Part shown: positions 55,542-64,000 of the stretch, one piece after another
Layout of the letters: each line of letters opens with the position of its first letter
How positions within the stretch are numbered: the first letter of the stretch is position 1
Assembly: GCF_001700315.1 (NCBI RefSeq)
Contig: NZ_MASJ01000001.1
Coordinates: 62,001 to 126,000, forward strand
Length of the DNA: 64,000 nucleotides
Source: Caryophanon tenue
GTDB lineage: Bacteria > Bacillota > Bacilli > Bacillales_A > Planococcaceae
Direction of reading: 5' to 3'
Translations under genes and position numbers: made by a program
The notes under the pieces: model-generated
The model's database searches: none
What the model was told of the DNA's origin: nothing
The model's input: only the letters and a program-made list of their open reading frames with translations

Positions 55542-55581
55542 AAGTGTATGTGAGAAATTCTCTCTCATACGCTTATTTTTT
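55542..55581 (+). terminator. Terminator of the 150-residue membrane protein gene
   Basis: AAGTGTATGTGAGA / TCTCTCATACGCTT (one mismatch, one G-U) and six T. Confidence 0.82.
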
Positions 55582-55756
55582 TATCCATTTGTTACTAGTT
55601 TGACATCAAAATGACATATAGGTATGGCATACTAAAGATAATGACAAGAACATGGTCATTTTTAGGGGTTTTTAATGTGTGTATAGTGTTTACTCACTAC
55701 AGGTAAGTGGGTATAATAAACTATCGATAAATTTCTATAAAAGGAGCGACATTTGT

Positions 55757-56095
55757 ATGAGTATTACACTCTTTGGTTTATGGATGCATGACGTGAATGA
55801 GCAATTACATACAACAGGTGTGCGAACAGCAGACATTCAAGTAGATACAAATAAACCATCTGTTACGATGATTCATATGTCGCGCTTTGCAAAAGGAATT
55901 TTGCGTTTTAGCTGTACACGAGAACTTGAATTTGAACTGTACGATAAACGAACAAATCAATTATTGAAATGGTCGATGATATCAAATGCGAATCCGACGC
56001 AGCCACAGAAACTTCTAGATTTTTTACAGCCATATTTCACAGGTTTACAAACAGGAGAAGTGCAGAGCTTTGAATCATTAATGCAGCAATTATAA
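55757..56095 (+). CDS. Unrecognised 112-residue protein
   Basis: Small soluble protein, start at ATG 55757 nine bases after AAGGAGC. The sequence alternates strands and helices (SVTMIHMSRFAKGILRFSC, ELEFELYDKRTNQLLKWSM) with no membrane span or catalytic motif. It is flanked by terminators, so it is monocistronic. No family recognised and no homologue recalled from the B. subtilis phoR-polA interval. Confidence 0.65.
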   Translation: MSITLFGLWMHDVNEQLHTTGVRTADIQVDTNKPSVTMIHMSRFAKGILRFSCTRELEFELYDKRTNQLLKWSMISNANPTQPQKLLDFLQPYFTGLQTGEVQSFESLMQQL

Positions 56096-56119
56096 TGGGA
56101 TGAATCTATAAATAAATGG

Positions 56120-56159
56120 AGCACTACGCTAACAGGGAAATGTTAGCGTAGTGCTTTTC
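56120..56159 (+). terminator. Terminator of the 112-residue gene
   Basis: 15-bp perfect stem AGCACTACGCTAACA / TGTTAGCGTAGTGCT with 6-base loop and four T. Confidence 0.85.
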
Positions 56160-56280
56160 GTTTGGAGAAAATTGCATATGTTTACGTGAAAAAAAGAACG
56201 TATGTATGCCTTCAAACTTCGCGTATTCGCAATCGCTCATGTATAATAAAGAAGAGATTGAACATGTAAAGGAGAACACT

Positions 56281-58899
56281 ATGACAAAGGAAAAATTGCT
56301 TCTACTAGATGGTAACAGCTTAGCGTATCGAGCTTTTTTTGCATTACCACCACTAACAAATCAACAAGGGATTCATACGAACGCTGTGTACGGATTTACA
56401 ACAATGCTTCAAAAAATTATTACAGAGGAACAGCCGACAAAGATGCTCGTTGCATTCGATGCGGGAAAAACAACATTTCGTCATAGCACATTTACGGAAT
56501 ATAAAGGCGGTCGTCAAAAAACGCCACCAGAATTATCAGAGCAATTTCCATATGTTCGAAAATTAATTGATGCATACGGCATTCAACGTTATGAATTAGA
56601 ACAATATGAGGCAGATGATATTATCGGTACATTGGCGAAACAAGCAGCAACTGAAAAGATGGATGTCATTATCGTATCCGGGGATAAAGACTTAACACAG
56701 CTCGCAACGGATAACGTAACGGTTTATATTACACGTAAAGGGATGACCGATATTGAAGTGTATACGCCTGCGCATATTGAAGAAAAATATGGTTTAACCC
56801 CTGCGCAAATTATTGATATGAAGGGCTTAATGGGCGATGCATCTGATAATATTCCAGGTGTGCCAGGTGTTGGTGAAAAAACAGCGATTAAATTATTAAC
56901 AGCGCATGGCACAGTTGAAGGGGTATATGCCAATATGGACGCAGTGAGTGGAGCGAAATTAAAGGAAAAGCTGATTGCCAATGAACAGCAAGCGTATATG
57001 AGTAAAGAGCTTGCGACCATTCATACCGAAGCGCCGTTAACCATTACGCTTGCGGATTTAGCGTATAACGGTGCGCATGATGAAGAGCTACGTGCGATTT
57101 ATCAGGAACTTGGGTTTAAAACATTGCTTGAAAAAACAGATTTTGATATCGAAGAACAGCAACAAGAGGACCTTGTTTTTACAGTATTACAGACGGTGGA
57201 ACAATTACCGCAGCAAGCAGCGTTACATGTCGAATTAGAAAACGAGCATTATCATACATGTGCAGTGTTAGGGATGTCGGTATCATCAGATGCAGGAACA
57301 ATCTATATTCCATTTGATGTGATGCAACAATCAGATGTTGTACAAGCGTGGTTAGCAGATGAGCAAGTCACAAAATATGTGACCGACCGTAAAGCGACAC
57401 AAGCAGCACTTGCACGTTTTAATTTGGCATTAAACGGTGTAGCATTCGATTTATTATTAGCCACGTATATCGTAAACCCATCTTTATCGGGTGACGATGT
57501 AGCAACGCTTGTATCAGAGTTTGGTTATCGCGATGTTAAAGCGAATGAAGATGTGTACGGAAAAGGAGCGAAGCGTGCAATTCCTGCAGACGATGTAGTA
57601 GCGGAACACGCAAGCCGAAAAGCATTTGCTGTATGGACATTACGCGAAACGATTGAAGAGCGCTTACGCCAAAATCAGCAGTACGAATTGTATAAAGAGC
57701 TAGAGCTACCACTTGCACGTATTTTAGGTGAGATGGAATCAGAAGGTATCACAGTAAGTAAAGAGACACTTCAAGCGATGGGTGCCGCCTTAACTGAGCG
57801 TGTCGCACATATTGAAGCGGCAATTTATGAGGCGGCTGGTGAAACATTCAATATTAACTCACCGAAGCAACTTGGTGTTATTTTATTTGAGAAGCTTGGA
57901 TTGCCAGTTATTAAGAAAACGAAAACGGGCTATTCAACAGCAGCGGATGTATTAGATAAATTACAAGGTGAGCACGCCATTATTGAGCATATTTTATTAT
58001 ACCGCCAATTAGCGAAGCTACAGTCGACATATATTGAAGGCTTACTGAAAGAAATTCATGCTGATGGGAAAGTGCATACACGCTTCCAACAAGCACTGAC
58101 ATCAACAGGGCGTTTAAGCTCGATTGAACCGAACCTCCAAAACATTCCGATTCGTTTAGAGGAAGGGCGTAAAATTCGCCAGGCGTTCGTACCGTCAAAT
58201 CCAGATTGGTATTTATTTGCGGCGGACTATTCGCAAATTGAGCTACGCGTATTAGCGCATATGTGCGGCGATGCAGCGTTAATTGAAGCGTTCCGTGAAG
58301 GGATGGATATTCATACCCGTACAGCGATGGATGTCTTCCACGTAGAAGCAGATGCTGTTGATAGCAATATGCGACGTGCGGCAAAGGCGGTAAACTTCGG
58401 CATTGTATACGGCATTAGTGATTATGGTTTATCACAAAATTTAAATATTACACGAAAAGAAGCGGCTGACTTTATTACACGTTATTTAGAAAGTTTCCCA
58501 GGTGTACAAAATTATATGGATGCCGTTGTTAAACAAGCAAAAACAGACGGCTTTGTGACAACGATTTTAAATCGTCGTCGTTATTTACCAGAAATTAATA
58601 GCTCGAACTTTAATTTACGTAGCTTTGCGGAACGTACAGCGATGAATACACCAATTCAAGGTTCAGCAGCAGATATTATTAAAAAAGCGATGATTGATAT
58701 GGATGCACGCTTAAAAGCAGAAGGATTACAATCGACATTATTATTACAAGTACACGATGAGCTTATTTTTGAAGGTCCGTTAGAAGAGATGGAAGTGTTA
58801 GCGAAAATTGTTCCGGAAGTGATGGAGCAAGCAATTGAGCTAGCTGTGCCATTAAAAGTGGATTTCAGTTACGGCAAAACGTGGTACGATGCAAAGTAA
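56281..58899 (+). CDS. polA: DNA polymerase I
   Basis: Repair and Okazaki-fragment processing polymerase. The 5'-3' exonuclease domain (residues ~1-290: LLLLDGNSLAYRAFFALP, YEADDIIGTL, DASDNIPGVPGVGEKTA) is followed by an exonuclease-like domain (~295-465) that lacks the acidic metal residues, as in other Bacillus enzymes, and the polymerase with STGRLSSIEPNLQNIPIR, DYSQIELRVLAH and the terminal QVHDELIFE. 872 residues is typical. ATG 56281 after AAAGGAG is chosen over a longer frame. It is nine bases before mutM. Confidence 0.97.
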   Translation: MTKEKLLLLDGNSLAYRAFFALPPLTNQQGIHTNAVYGFTTMLQKIITEEQPTKMLVAFDAGKTTFRHSTFTEYKGGRQKTPPELSEQFPYVRKLIDAYGIQRYELEQYEADDIIGTLAKQAATEKMDVIIVSGDKDLTQLATDNVTVYITRKGMTDIEVYTPAHIEEKYGLTPAQIIDMKGLMGDASDNIPGVPGVGEKTAIKLLTAHGTVEGVYANMDAVSGAKLKEKLIANEQQAYMSKELATIHTEAPLTITLADLAYNGAHDEELRAIYQELGFKTLLEKTDFDIEEQQQEDLVFTVLQTVEQLPQQAALHVELENEHYHTCAVLGMSVSSDAGTIYIPFDVMQQSDVVQAWLADEQVTKYVTDRKATQAALARFNLALNGVAFDLLLATYIVNPSLSGDDVATLVSEFGYRDVKANEDVYGKGAKRAIPADDVVAEHASRKAFAVWTLRETIEERLRQNQQYELYKELELPLARILGEMESEGITVSKETLQAMGAALTERVAHIEAAIYEAAGETFNINSPKQLGVILFEKLGLPVIKKTKTGYSTAADVLDKLQGEHAIIEHILLYRQLAKLQSTYIEGLLKEIHADGKVHTRFQQALTSTGRLSSIEPNLQNIPIRLEEGRKIRQAFVPSNPDWYLFAADYSQIELRVLAHMCGDAALIEAFREGMDIHTRTAMDVFHVEADAVDSNMRRAAKAVNFGIVYGISDYGLSQNLNITRKEAADFITRYLESFPGVQNYMDAVVKQAKTDGFVTTILNRRRYLPEINSSNFNLRSFAERTAMNTPIQGSAADIIKKAMIDMDARLKAEGLQSTLLLQVHDELIFEGPLEEMEVLAKIVPEVMEQAIELAVPLKVDFSYGKTWYDAK

Positions 58900-58908
58900 G
58901 GAGATATT

Positions 58909-59778
58909 ATGCCAGAATTACCAGAAGTAGAAGGAGTCGTACGCCAATTACGCCCTGTCGCAGAAAAGAAAGTGATTACAGCAGTCGCGTTATCTGAAAC
59001 AATTTATACATCAAAAGCGCAAGGGAAAGACTGTATTGTCAAAACGCTTGCACCACAAGATTTTGAATATGCAGTGACCGGTATGACCATTGAGCGTGTC
59101 GAACGCCGTGCAAAATATATTTATATGACGTTGTCTAAAAATGGTGACACGTATTTACTGGTGAGCCATTTAGGGATGAGTGGCGCATGGTTTGATGTGG
59201 CGAACCTTAGTGATATTCCGGATGCTAAATATGAAAAGCACGCGCATGTTATTTTTACGATGAATGATGGACGTTTACTTGTGTATTCAGATATTCGTCG
59301 TTTCGGTGAGTTACGTTTACTACGTGAGGAGGCGGATTATGCGCCGCTTTTAGCGATGGCACCTGAGCCGTTTGAAGCACATGCATGTGATTACTTTATC
59401 GATAAGAGCAACACGAAAAAATATGCGAATAAAGCGATTAAAGCAGTTATTATGGATGGACATGTTATTTCGGGCTGCGGCAATATTTATGCGACGGAAG
59501 CGTTATATTATCAAAAAATCCGTCCGCAAACGAAAACGAGCGATTTAAGTGATGCAGAGAAGCGTGCATTATTTGCGGAAATTGCGCGTATTTTACAAGA
59601 AAGTATTGATGCGGGTGGTTCGACAATTTCAGACTATCGCAATGTAAACGGAGAAGCGGGTGGCATGCAGCATCGTTTGAAAATGTATGGTAAAAAAATA
59701 TGTAGCTGTGGCACAGAAACAGAAAGCTTAACGATTGCGGGACGTACATCTGTGTATTGTCCACTGTGTCAACAATAA
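58909..59778 (+). CDS. mutM: Formamidopyrimidine-DNA glycosylase
   Basis: Removes 8-oxoguanine and cuts the abasic site. N-terminal catalytic Pro in MPELPEVEGV, then SHLGMSGAW, the H2TH region DGHVISGCGNIYATEAL and the C-terminal zinc finger CSCGTET..CPLCQQ. 289 residues, full length. AAGGAG precedes the ATG. polA-mutM-coaE form one operon; in B. subtilis ytaF lies between mutM and coaE but is absent here. Confidence 0.97.
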   Translation: MPELPEVEGVVRQLRPVAEKKVITAVALSETIYTSKAQGKDCIVKTLAPQDFEYAVTGMTIERVERRAKYIYMTLSKNGDTYLLVSHLGMSGAWFDVANLSDIPDAKYEKHAHVIFTMNDGRLLVYSDIRRFGELRLLREEADYAPLLAMAPEPFEAHACDYFIDKSNTKKYANKAIKAVIMDGHVISGCGNIYATEALYYQKIRPQTKTSDLSDAEKRALFAEIARILQESIDAGGSTISDYRNVNGEAGGMQHRLKMYGKKICSCGTETESLTIAGRTSVYCPLCQQ

Positions 59779-59789
59779 GGGGGAGTACG

Positions 59790-60380
59790 ATGATCATCGG
59801 GTTAACGGGCAGCATTGCAACCGGTAAAAGTGCCGTAGCAGACATGTTACGTTCATATAATTTACCGATTGTTGATGCGGATGTGATTGCGCGTCAAGTG
59901 GTAGAGCCAGGAAGTGACACGCTTGCAAAAATTGCAGAGGCGTTCGGACCAGCAACAATTTTAGCAGATGGGACAATGAACCGCCCATATATAGGGGAGC
60001 AAATTTTTCACGAGCCAGATAAACGAGTGGTATTAAATGGCATTATTCATCCGGCAATCCGAGCGGAGATGATACGCCAACGTGATGAATATGTGGCGCA
60101 AGGCAAACATGTTGTGATGGATATTCCGCTATTGTTTGAAAGTAAGTTACAACATTTTGTGGAGAAAATCCTTGTTGTCGCAGTCGATGAAGACACACAG
60201 CTTCGTCGTTTAATGGCGCGTAATGGCTTTTCTGAACAGGAAGCGAAAGCGCGTATTGCGTCACAAATACCAGTGGCGGAAAAAGTAGCTGGTGCGGATG
60301 GTGTCCTGCAAAATAATGGTACATTGGACGAAACACGAGCGCAATTACATGAAATTTTAATGAAGTGGGGCGTAATTTAG
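59790..60380 (+). CDS. coaE: Dephospho-CoA kinase
   Basis: Last step of CoA synthesis, ATP-dependent 3'-phosphorylation. P-loop GLTGSIATGKS, substrate segment DADVIAR, lid region MARNGFSEQEAKARIASQ. 196 residues from ATG 59790, preceded by AAGGGGGAG that lies just past the mutM stop. Last gene of its operon. Confidence 0.95.
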   Translation: MIIGLTGSIATGKSAVADMLRSYNLPIVDADVIARQVVEPGSDTLAKIAEAFGPATILADGTMNRPYIGEQIFHEPDKRVVLNGIIHPAIRAEMIRQRDEYVAQGKHVVMDIPLLFESKLQHFVEKILVVAVDEDTQLRRLMARNGFSEQEAKARIASQIPVAEKVAGADGVLQNNGTLDETRAQLHEILMKWGVI

Positions 60381-60394
60381 CCCGAGTGTGTAAG

Positions 60395-60424
60395 AGCCCG
60401 GATGCTAGTATCTGGGCTTTTTTT
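60395..60424 (+). terminator. Terminator of polA-mutM-coaE
   Basis: AGCCCGGAT / ATCTGGGCT with 6-base loop and seven T. Confidence 0.9.
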
Positions 60425-60494
60425 ATGCTTAAAGTGTAGGAAATCTGCGTATTTGTGAGATTGATTGTTTTCTGAAAAGTTTTATTACTTTATT

Positions 60495-60505
60495 TGTGTC
60501 ATATT
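60495..60505 (+). promoter_or_regulatory. CcpN-type operator 1 at gapB
   Basis: TGTGTCATATT fits the B. subtilis CcpN box TRTGHYATAYW at all 11 positions; it lies just upstream of the -35 element. Confidence 0.65.
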
Positions 60506-60509
60506 ATTG

Positions 60510-60537
60510 TTGGCTTTTGCAATGAATATGTTATACT
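60510..60537 (+). promoter_or_regulatory. gapB promoter with overlapping CcpN-type operator 2
   Basis: TTGGCT (60510-60515), 16-base spacer, TATACT (60532-60537). TATGTTATACT (60527-60537) again fits TRTGHYATAYW at 11 of 11 and covers the -10. The two boxes are 32 bases apart, about three helical turns. Confidence 0.65.
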
Positions 60538-60604
60538 AATTCACAGATAACAAAATGCATATAAAAAATACTATATAAACAAGGCATATCAGGAGGAAAT
60601 TATA

Positions 60605-61624
60605 ATGACAGTTTCTATCGCAATTAATGGTTTTGGACGTATCGGACGTATGGTGTTCCGTCAAGCAATGATGCAGGATGATTTACATGTAGTGGCTATT
60701 AACGCGAGCTACCCAGTTGAAACATTAGCACACTTAATTAAATATGATACAACACACGGTACTTATGAAGGTACAGTAGAAACTGCTGAAGGTGCGTTAA
60801 TCGTAAACGGTAAAGAAGTGAAAATCGTAAGCGAGCGTGACCCATTATTATTACCTTGGAAAGAACTAAACGTTGATTTAGTCATCGAAGCGACAGGTAA
60901 ATTCAACGAGCGTAGCGGTGCTGCGAAACATTTAGAAGCAGGCGCGAAAAAAGTAATTTTAACAGCTCCTGGTAAAAACGAAGACATTACAGTTGTTTTA
61001 GGTGTAAATGACGATAAATTAGATTTAGCAAAACACGATGTTATTTCAAATGCATCTTGTACAACAAACTGTTTAGCACCAGTTGCGAAAGTGTTAAACG
61101 ATGAGTTCGGGATCGTAAATGGTTTAATGACAACAGTTCACGCATACACAAATGACCAAAAGAACTTAGACAATCCACATAAAGATTTACGTCGTGCGCG
61201 TTCTTGTGCACAATCGATTATTCCAACGTCTACTGGTGCAGCAAAAGCATTACGCTTAGTATTACCAGAATTAGATGGTAAAATTCACGGCATGGCATTA
61301 CGTGTACCAACACCAAACGTGTCATTAGTTGACTTAGTTGTTGATTTAGAGCGTGACGTAACAGTGGAAGAAGTAAACGCAGCGTTCCAAAAAGCAGCTG
61401 AAGGCAAAATGAACGGCATTTTAAACTTCACAATGGAGCCATTAGTATCTTCTGATTTCAACACAACAAAATTCTCTTCTACTGTTGATGGTTTAACAAC
61501 AATGGTATTAGGTGACCGTAAAGTAAAAGTATTAGCTTGGTACGATAACGAGTGGGGTTACTCTGCACGTGTTGTAGACTTAACACGCAAAGTTGTAAAA
61601 GAATTAGACGCTGTACAAGCTTAA
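60605..61624 (+). CDS. gapB: Glyceraldehyde-3-phosphate dehydrogenase, gluconeogenic type
   Basis: Interconverts 1,3-bisphosphoglycerate and glyceraldehyde-3-phosphate; GapB-type enzymes prefer NADP and work in gluconeogenesis. AINGFGRIGRMVFRQAM, catalytic Cys in SNASCTTNCLAPV, and GapB-like features such as NASYPVETLAHLIKYDTTHG and TGKFNERSG. 339 residues. AGGAGG precedes the ATG. Both the position after coaE and two CcpN-type operators over the promoter support GapB over GapA. speD, which follows in B. subtilis, is missing. Confidence 0.94.
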   Translation: MTVSIAINGFGRIGRMVFRQAMMQDDLHVVAINASYPVETLAHLIKYDTTHGTYEGTVETAEGALIVNGKEVKIVSERDPLLLPWKELNVDLVIEATGKFNERSGAAKHLEAGAKKVILTAPGKNEDITVVLGVNDDKLDLAKHDVISNASCTTNCLAPVAKVLNDEFGIVNGLMTTVHAYTNDQKNLDNPHKDLRRARSCAQSIIPTSTGAAKALRLVLPELDGKIHGMALRVPTPNVSLVDLVVDLERDVTVEEVNAAFQKAAEGKMNGILNFTMEPLVSSDFNTTKFSSTVDGLTTMVLGDRKVKVLAWYDNEWGYSARVVDLTRKVVKELDAVQA

Positions 61625-61631
61625 TGAGTAT

Positions 61632-61672
61632 AAAAAAGCTTTCGACACGAAAACTGTCGAAAGCTTTTTTTC
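61632..61672 (+). terminator. Terminator of gapB
   Basis: 16-bp stem AAAAAAGCTTTCGACA / TGTCGAAAGCTTTTTT with 7-base loop and further T. Confidence 0.92.
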
Positions 61673-61834
61673 GTTGGCGGACTTCCTGGAACAGCGTATT
61701 TTCAATTGCGCTATTTTATGGTAAAATAGTAAATCCTTTAGCGAAAAGATAAAAGAAGAAATAGTACATGCATCCAGGTGATGTTTGTTATAATAAAGAT
61801 AATAAATTTGTACAATAGAGCAGGAGAAACGAAT

Positions 61835-62299
61835 ATGAGATGTCCCGCATGTCAACATAATGGGACGCGTGTTGTCGATTCTAGACCCGTTGATGATAAT
61901 AAGGAAATTCGTCGACGTCGTGAATGTGAGGCATGCGCGTTTCGTTTTACTACATTTGAAAAGATTGAAGAAACGCCATTAATTGTTGTAAAAAAAGACG
62001 GCTCACGTGAGGAGTTTTCGCGCGAGAAAATTTTACGTGGACTAATTCGTGCGTGTGAAAAGCGCCCGATTGAATTAGCAACGTTAGAAAGTATTGTGCA
62101 TTCGATTGAAAATGAATTACGTCGCCTTGGACAATCAGAAGTACAATCGGAAGTAGTTGGTGAAATGACGATGGAGCGTTTATCGGTCATTGATGAAGTT
62201 GCCTATGTGCGCTTTGCATCGGTGTATCGCCAATACCAAGATATTAATGTCTTTATTACCGAGCTGAAAGAACTGCGCTCGAAACAGCAAGACAAGTAA
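61835..62299 (+). CDS. nrdR: Transcriptional repressor NrdR
   Basis: Represses ribonucleotide reductase genes when dATP is high. N-terminal zinc ribbon (MRCPACQHN with a second CEAC pair) then the [17 protein letters not shown] and ATP-cone domain [19 protein letters not shown]. 154 residues from ATG 61835 after CAGGAGA. Leads into dnaB 27 bases later, the same order as in B. subtilis. Confidence 0.96.
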   Translation: MRCPACQHNGTRVVDSRPVDDNKEIRRRRECEACAFRFTTFEKIEETPLIVVKKDGSREEFSREKILRGLIRACEKRPIELATLESIVHSIENELRRLGQSEVQSEVVGEMTMERLSVIDEVAYVRFASVYRQYQDINVFITELKELRSKQQDK

Positions 62300-62326
62300 T
62301 GTACGAGGAAAGGGACGAATACACAT

Positions 62327-63700
62327 ATGCATATACTGAAGGAGCTTCAGCCTACGGATTCGTATGAAATTCGTCTACCTCATCATCTTTCAACGTATGA
62401 ACGACAAATCGTGACGATGTTTTATCAGCCAATTATTGGTGCGAACGCCGTAACGATGTATTTAACGATGTGGACAGAAGCAGAATTTGAAACGTCTCCA
62501 CAAGTGCATTACTATTTAATGAATGTACTTGGGCAGCCATTACAAAAGATTTTTGAAACGCGTGCCATTTTAGAAGCGATTGGCTTATTACGCACATTTA
62601 AACGACAGGACGCAAACGGGCGTCATTTTTTATATGAGATTGTTCGTCCACTTGGGGCGGAGCAGTTTTTTAATGACCCATTATTATCGATGTTTTTATT
62701 TAGTAAAATTGGTGAACAACCGTATCGTAAGCTACGTACACGTTTTTTAAGGCCGCAGCGAGATGCGCAATATGAAGAAGTGACACGTTCATTTATTGAT
62801 GTGTTTACACCTGTACATGCGAATATGCCGAGTGATGTGACTGCTGCAGAAAATCAACCGAAGCAAGAGGCATATCCATTTCATTATGCAGATTTTGATT
62901 TTAATATGTTGCGTGTCGGTTTGTCAGAGCAGCTTGTACCATCGTCAGCATTAACACCCTCAGCGAAAATAATGATTACGAAGCTTGCATTTTTATATGA
63001 GTTAACGCCAATCGATATGCAAAAGGTTGTGTTAGCAGCATTAGATGAACATAATCATTTAACCGATGAACGTTTAAAGAAAGAAGCAAAAGAATATTAT
63101 AAAGTGACGGTATCGAAAAAAGCGCCACAGTTACAAAAACGTGTGGAGATGCCTATGATAGAAGCACCGACACAGCCAGAGACGAAAGAAGAAAAGCGTC
63201 ATCGTTACTGGCAAACAACGCCACCTGTGCAAGTGTTGCGCGATTTTAGTGGTGGGAATGATCCAATGCCGACTTCACTAGAGCTAGTCGAAAATTTAGT
63301 GCTTGATTATGGCATGGAACCAGCAGTTGTCAACGCGCTGGTCGAGTATGTCATGTTGACGACTGATATGAAGCTGCCGCGTAAATATGTGCAGACGATT
63401 GCGGACCATTGGCGACGTAAAAATGTCCAAACGACGCAGCAAGCGATGGAGCTAGCAAGAAAAGAGCATGAACAGTACAAAGGCTGGAAAGAAAAAGCAG
63501 AAGTGAAAGCAACGACCTCGACGCAATCGACTGGGCGTAAATATACAAATCGTCGTGAAGAAAAATTGCCAGATTGGTTTGAGACACGCCATGAACAAAA
63601 AGATGAGCAATTAACGACACAACAAGAAGAAGAACTAGCAGCGGCACGAAAGCGTATGTTACAAAAGTTAGGATTGGATGATGGAGAGGTGAATGAATAA
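62327..63700 (+). CDS. dnaB: Replication initiation and membrane attachment protein DnaB
   Basis: Bacillales DnaB (not the helicase) acts with DnaD and DnaI to load the replicative helicase at oriC and restart sites. The N-terminal winged-helix-like domain includes YQPIIGANAVTMYLTMWTEA; the C-terminal DnaD-like region contains VLRDFSGGNDPMPTSLELV and LVLDYGMEPAVVNALVEYVM. The end is charged and Gln/Glu-rich. 457 residues is near the usual 470. Its TAA overlaps the dnaI ATG by one base. Confidence 0.92.
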   Translation: MHILKELQPTDSYEIRLPHHLSTYERQIVTMFYQPIIGANAVTMYLTMWTEAEFETSPQVHYYLMNVLGQPLQKIFETRAILEAIGLLRTFKRQDANGRHFLYEIVRPLGAEQFFNDPLLSMFLFSKIGEQPYRKLRTRFLRPQRDAQYEEVTRSFIDVFTPVHANMPSDVTAAENQPKQEAYPFHYADFDFNMLRVGLSEQLVPSSALTPSAKIMITKLAFLYELTPIDMQKVVLAALDEHNHLTDERLKKEAKEYYKVTVSKKAPQLQKRVEMPMIEAPTQPETKEEKRHRYWQTTPPVQVLRDFSGGNDPMPTSLELVENLVLDYGMEPAVVNALVEYVMLTTDMKLPRKYVQTIADHWRRKNVQTTQQAMELARKEHEQYKGWKEKAEVKATTSTQSTGRKYTNRREEKLPDWFETRHEQKDEQLTTQQEEELAAARKRMLQKLGLDDGEVNE

Positions 63701-64000
63701 TGGAACCACTTAATGAAGCGATGAAGCGGGCGATGCCGGTGAATTTTAAAGAGCGTTATGAACAGTTAAAGCAAACGATTTTAGAAGAGCCGCGTGTGCG
63801 TTCGTTTTTGCTGGCCAATCGTGCTGAGTTAACGGAGCAATCAATTGACCGAGGGATTGGGAAGTTACAGGAATTTTTAGAGCAATCTAACACATGTTGT
63901 GGCGCGAGTTCAACGGGTGCTTGTACAAATATGATGAATGGGATGATTCCCGAGTTGTATGTGATTCGAGGAACGATTGATTTACGCTATAAACCATGTG
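63700..64000 (+). CDS. dnaI: Helicase loader DnaI, 3' end cut off
   Basis: Only the N-terminal ~100 residues are in the window. The start is ATG 63700 with GGAGAGGTGA upstream, overlapping the dnaB stop (TAATG). The visible part is the helicase-interaction domain, including the Cys-rich zinc-binding stretch (SNTCCGASSTGACTNMM followed by a later Cys in YKPC). The AAA+ ATPase part lies outside. Identified from position after dnaB and this N-terminal pattern. Confidence 0.9.
   Translation, partial: MEPLNEAMKRAMPVNFKERYEQLKQTILEEPRVRSFLLANRAELTEQSIDRGIGKLQEFLEQSNTCCGASSTGACTNMMNGMIPELYVIRGTIDLRYKPC

Overview
The window is a chromosomal stretch of a low-GC Gram-positive bacterium of the order Bacillales, most likely of the Planococcaceae branch (Kurthia, Caryophanon, Lysinibacillus or Solibacillus relatives). 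This rests on strong AGGAGG-type ribosome sites, TTG and GTG starts, a T-box before tyrS, and a gene order that follows the Bacillus subtilis tyrS-to-dnaI region: tyrS, rpsD, ytsP, hisJ-type phosphatase, ezrA, nifZ-thiI, ytcI, sppA-yteJ, tpx, ytxK, ytkL, ytoI-ytpI-nrnA, dnaE, accDA, pfkA-pyk, fxsA, citZ-icd-mdh, phoPR, polA-mutM-coaE, gapB, nrdR-dnaB-dnaI. The species cannot be fixed from the sequence alone.

Layout. 1-4190: arginine biosynthesis operon argC(partial)-argJ-argB-argD. 4261-8129: two tandem paralogous exported glucosaminidases, one a lipoprotein. 8231-11179: class A penicillin-binding protein on the minus strand, divergent from tyrS with its tyrosine T-box (11283-12857). 13025-14983: a minus-strand pair of unrecognised proteins, one TPR-like. 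15328-17455: rpsD with a structured leader, a free-methionine-sulfoxide reductase and histidinol phosphatase. 17566-21795: ezrA, cysteine desulfurase and thiI. 22096-29433: a fatty-acid activation and beta-oxidation block with three adenylate-forming ligases, a thiolase and an acyl-CoA dehydrogenase. 29651-38644: membrane, stress, peptidase and nucleotide-turnover genes. 38662-49329: dnaE, a FadR-like regulator with acetyl-CoA carboxylase accDA, glycolysis (pfkA-pyk) and citrate synthase. 49443-54803: icd, mdh, a MaoC-like protein and the PhoPR two-component system. 55076-64000: two small unknown genes, DNA repair and replication genes, gapB and the start of dnaI.

The window is mostly core metabolism and information processing; I see no prophage, transposase, CRISPR array, tRNA or rRNA. 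The most interesting signals are regulatory and structural: a repeated intergenic element made of a terminator hairpin plus a conserved ~30-nt tail (around 12.9, 23.7, 29.5 and possibly 33.8 kb), two copies of whose 49-nt hairpin form differ by a compensatory base pair; paired CcpN-type operators over the gapB promoter; two FadR-type palindromes over the promoter of a regulator leading into accDA; a perfect cre site in a terminator arm upstream of pfkA; a DnaE whose PHP domain has lost its metal ligands; a PhoR with a very short external domain; and the absence of several sporulation genes from places where B. subtilis carries them.
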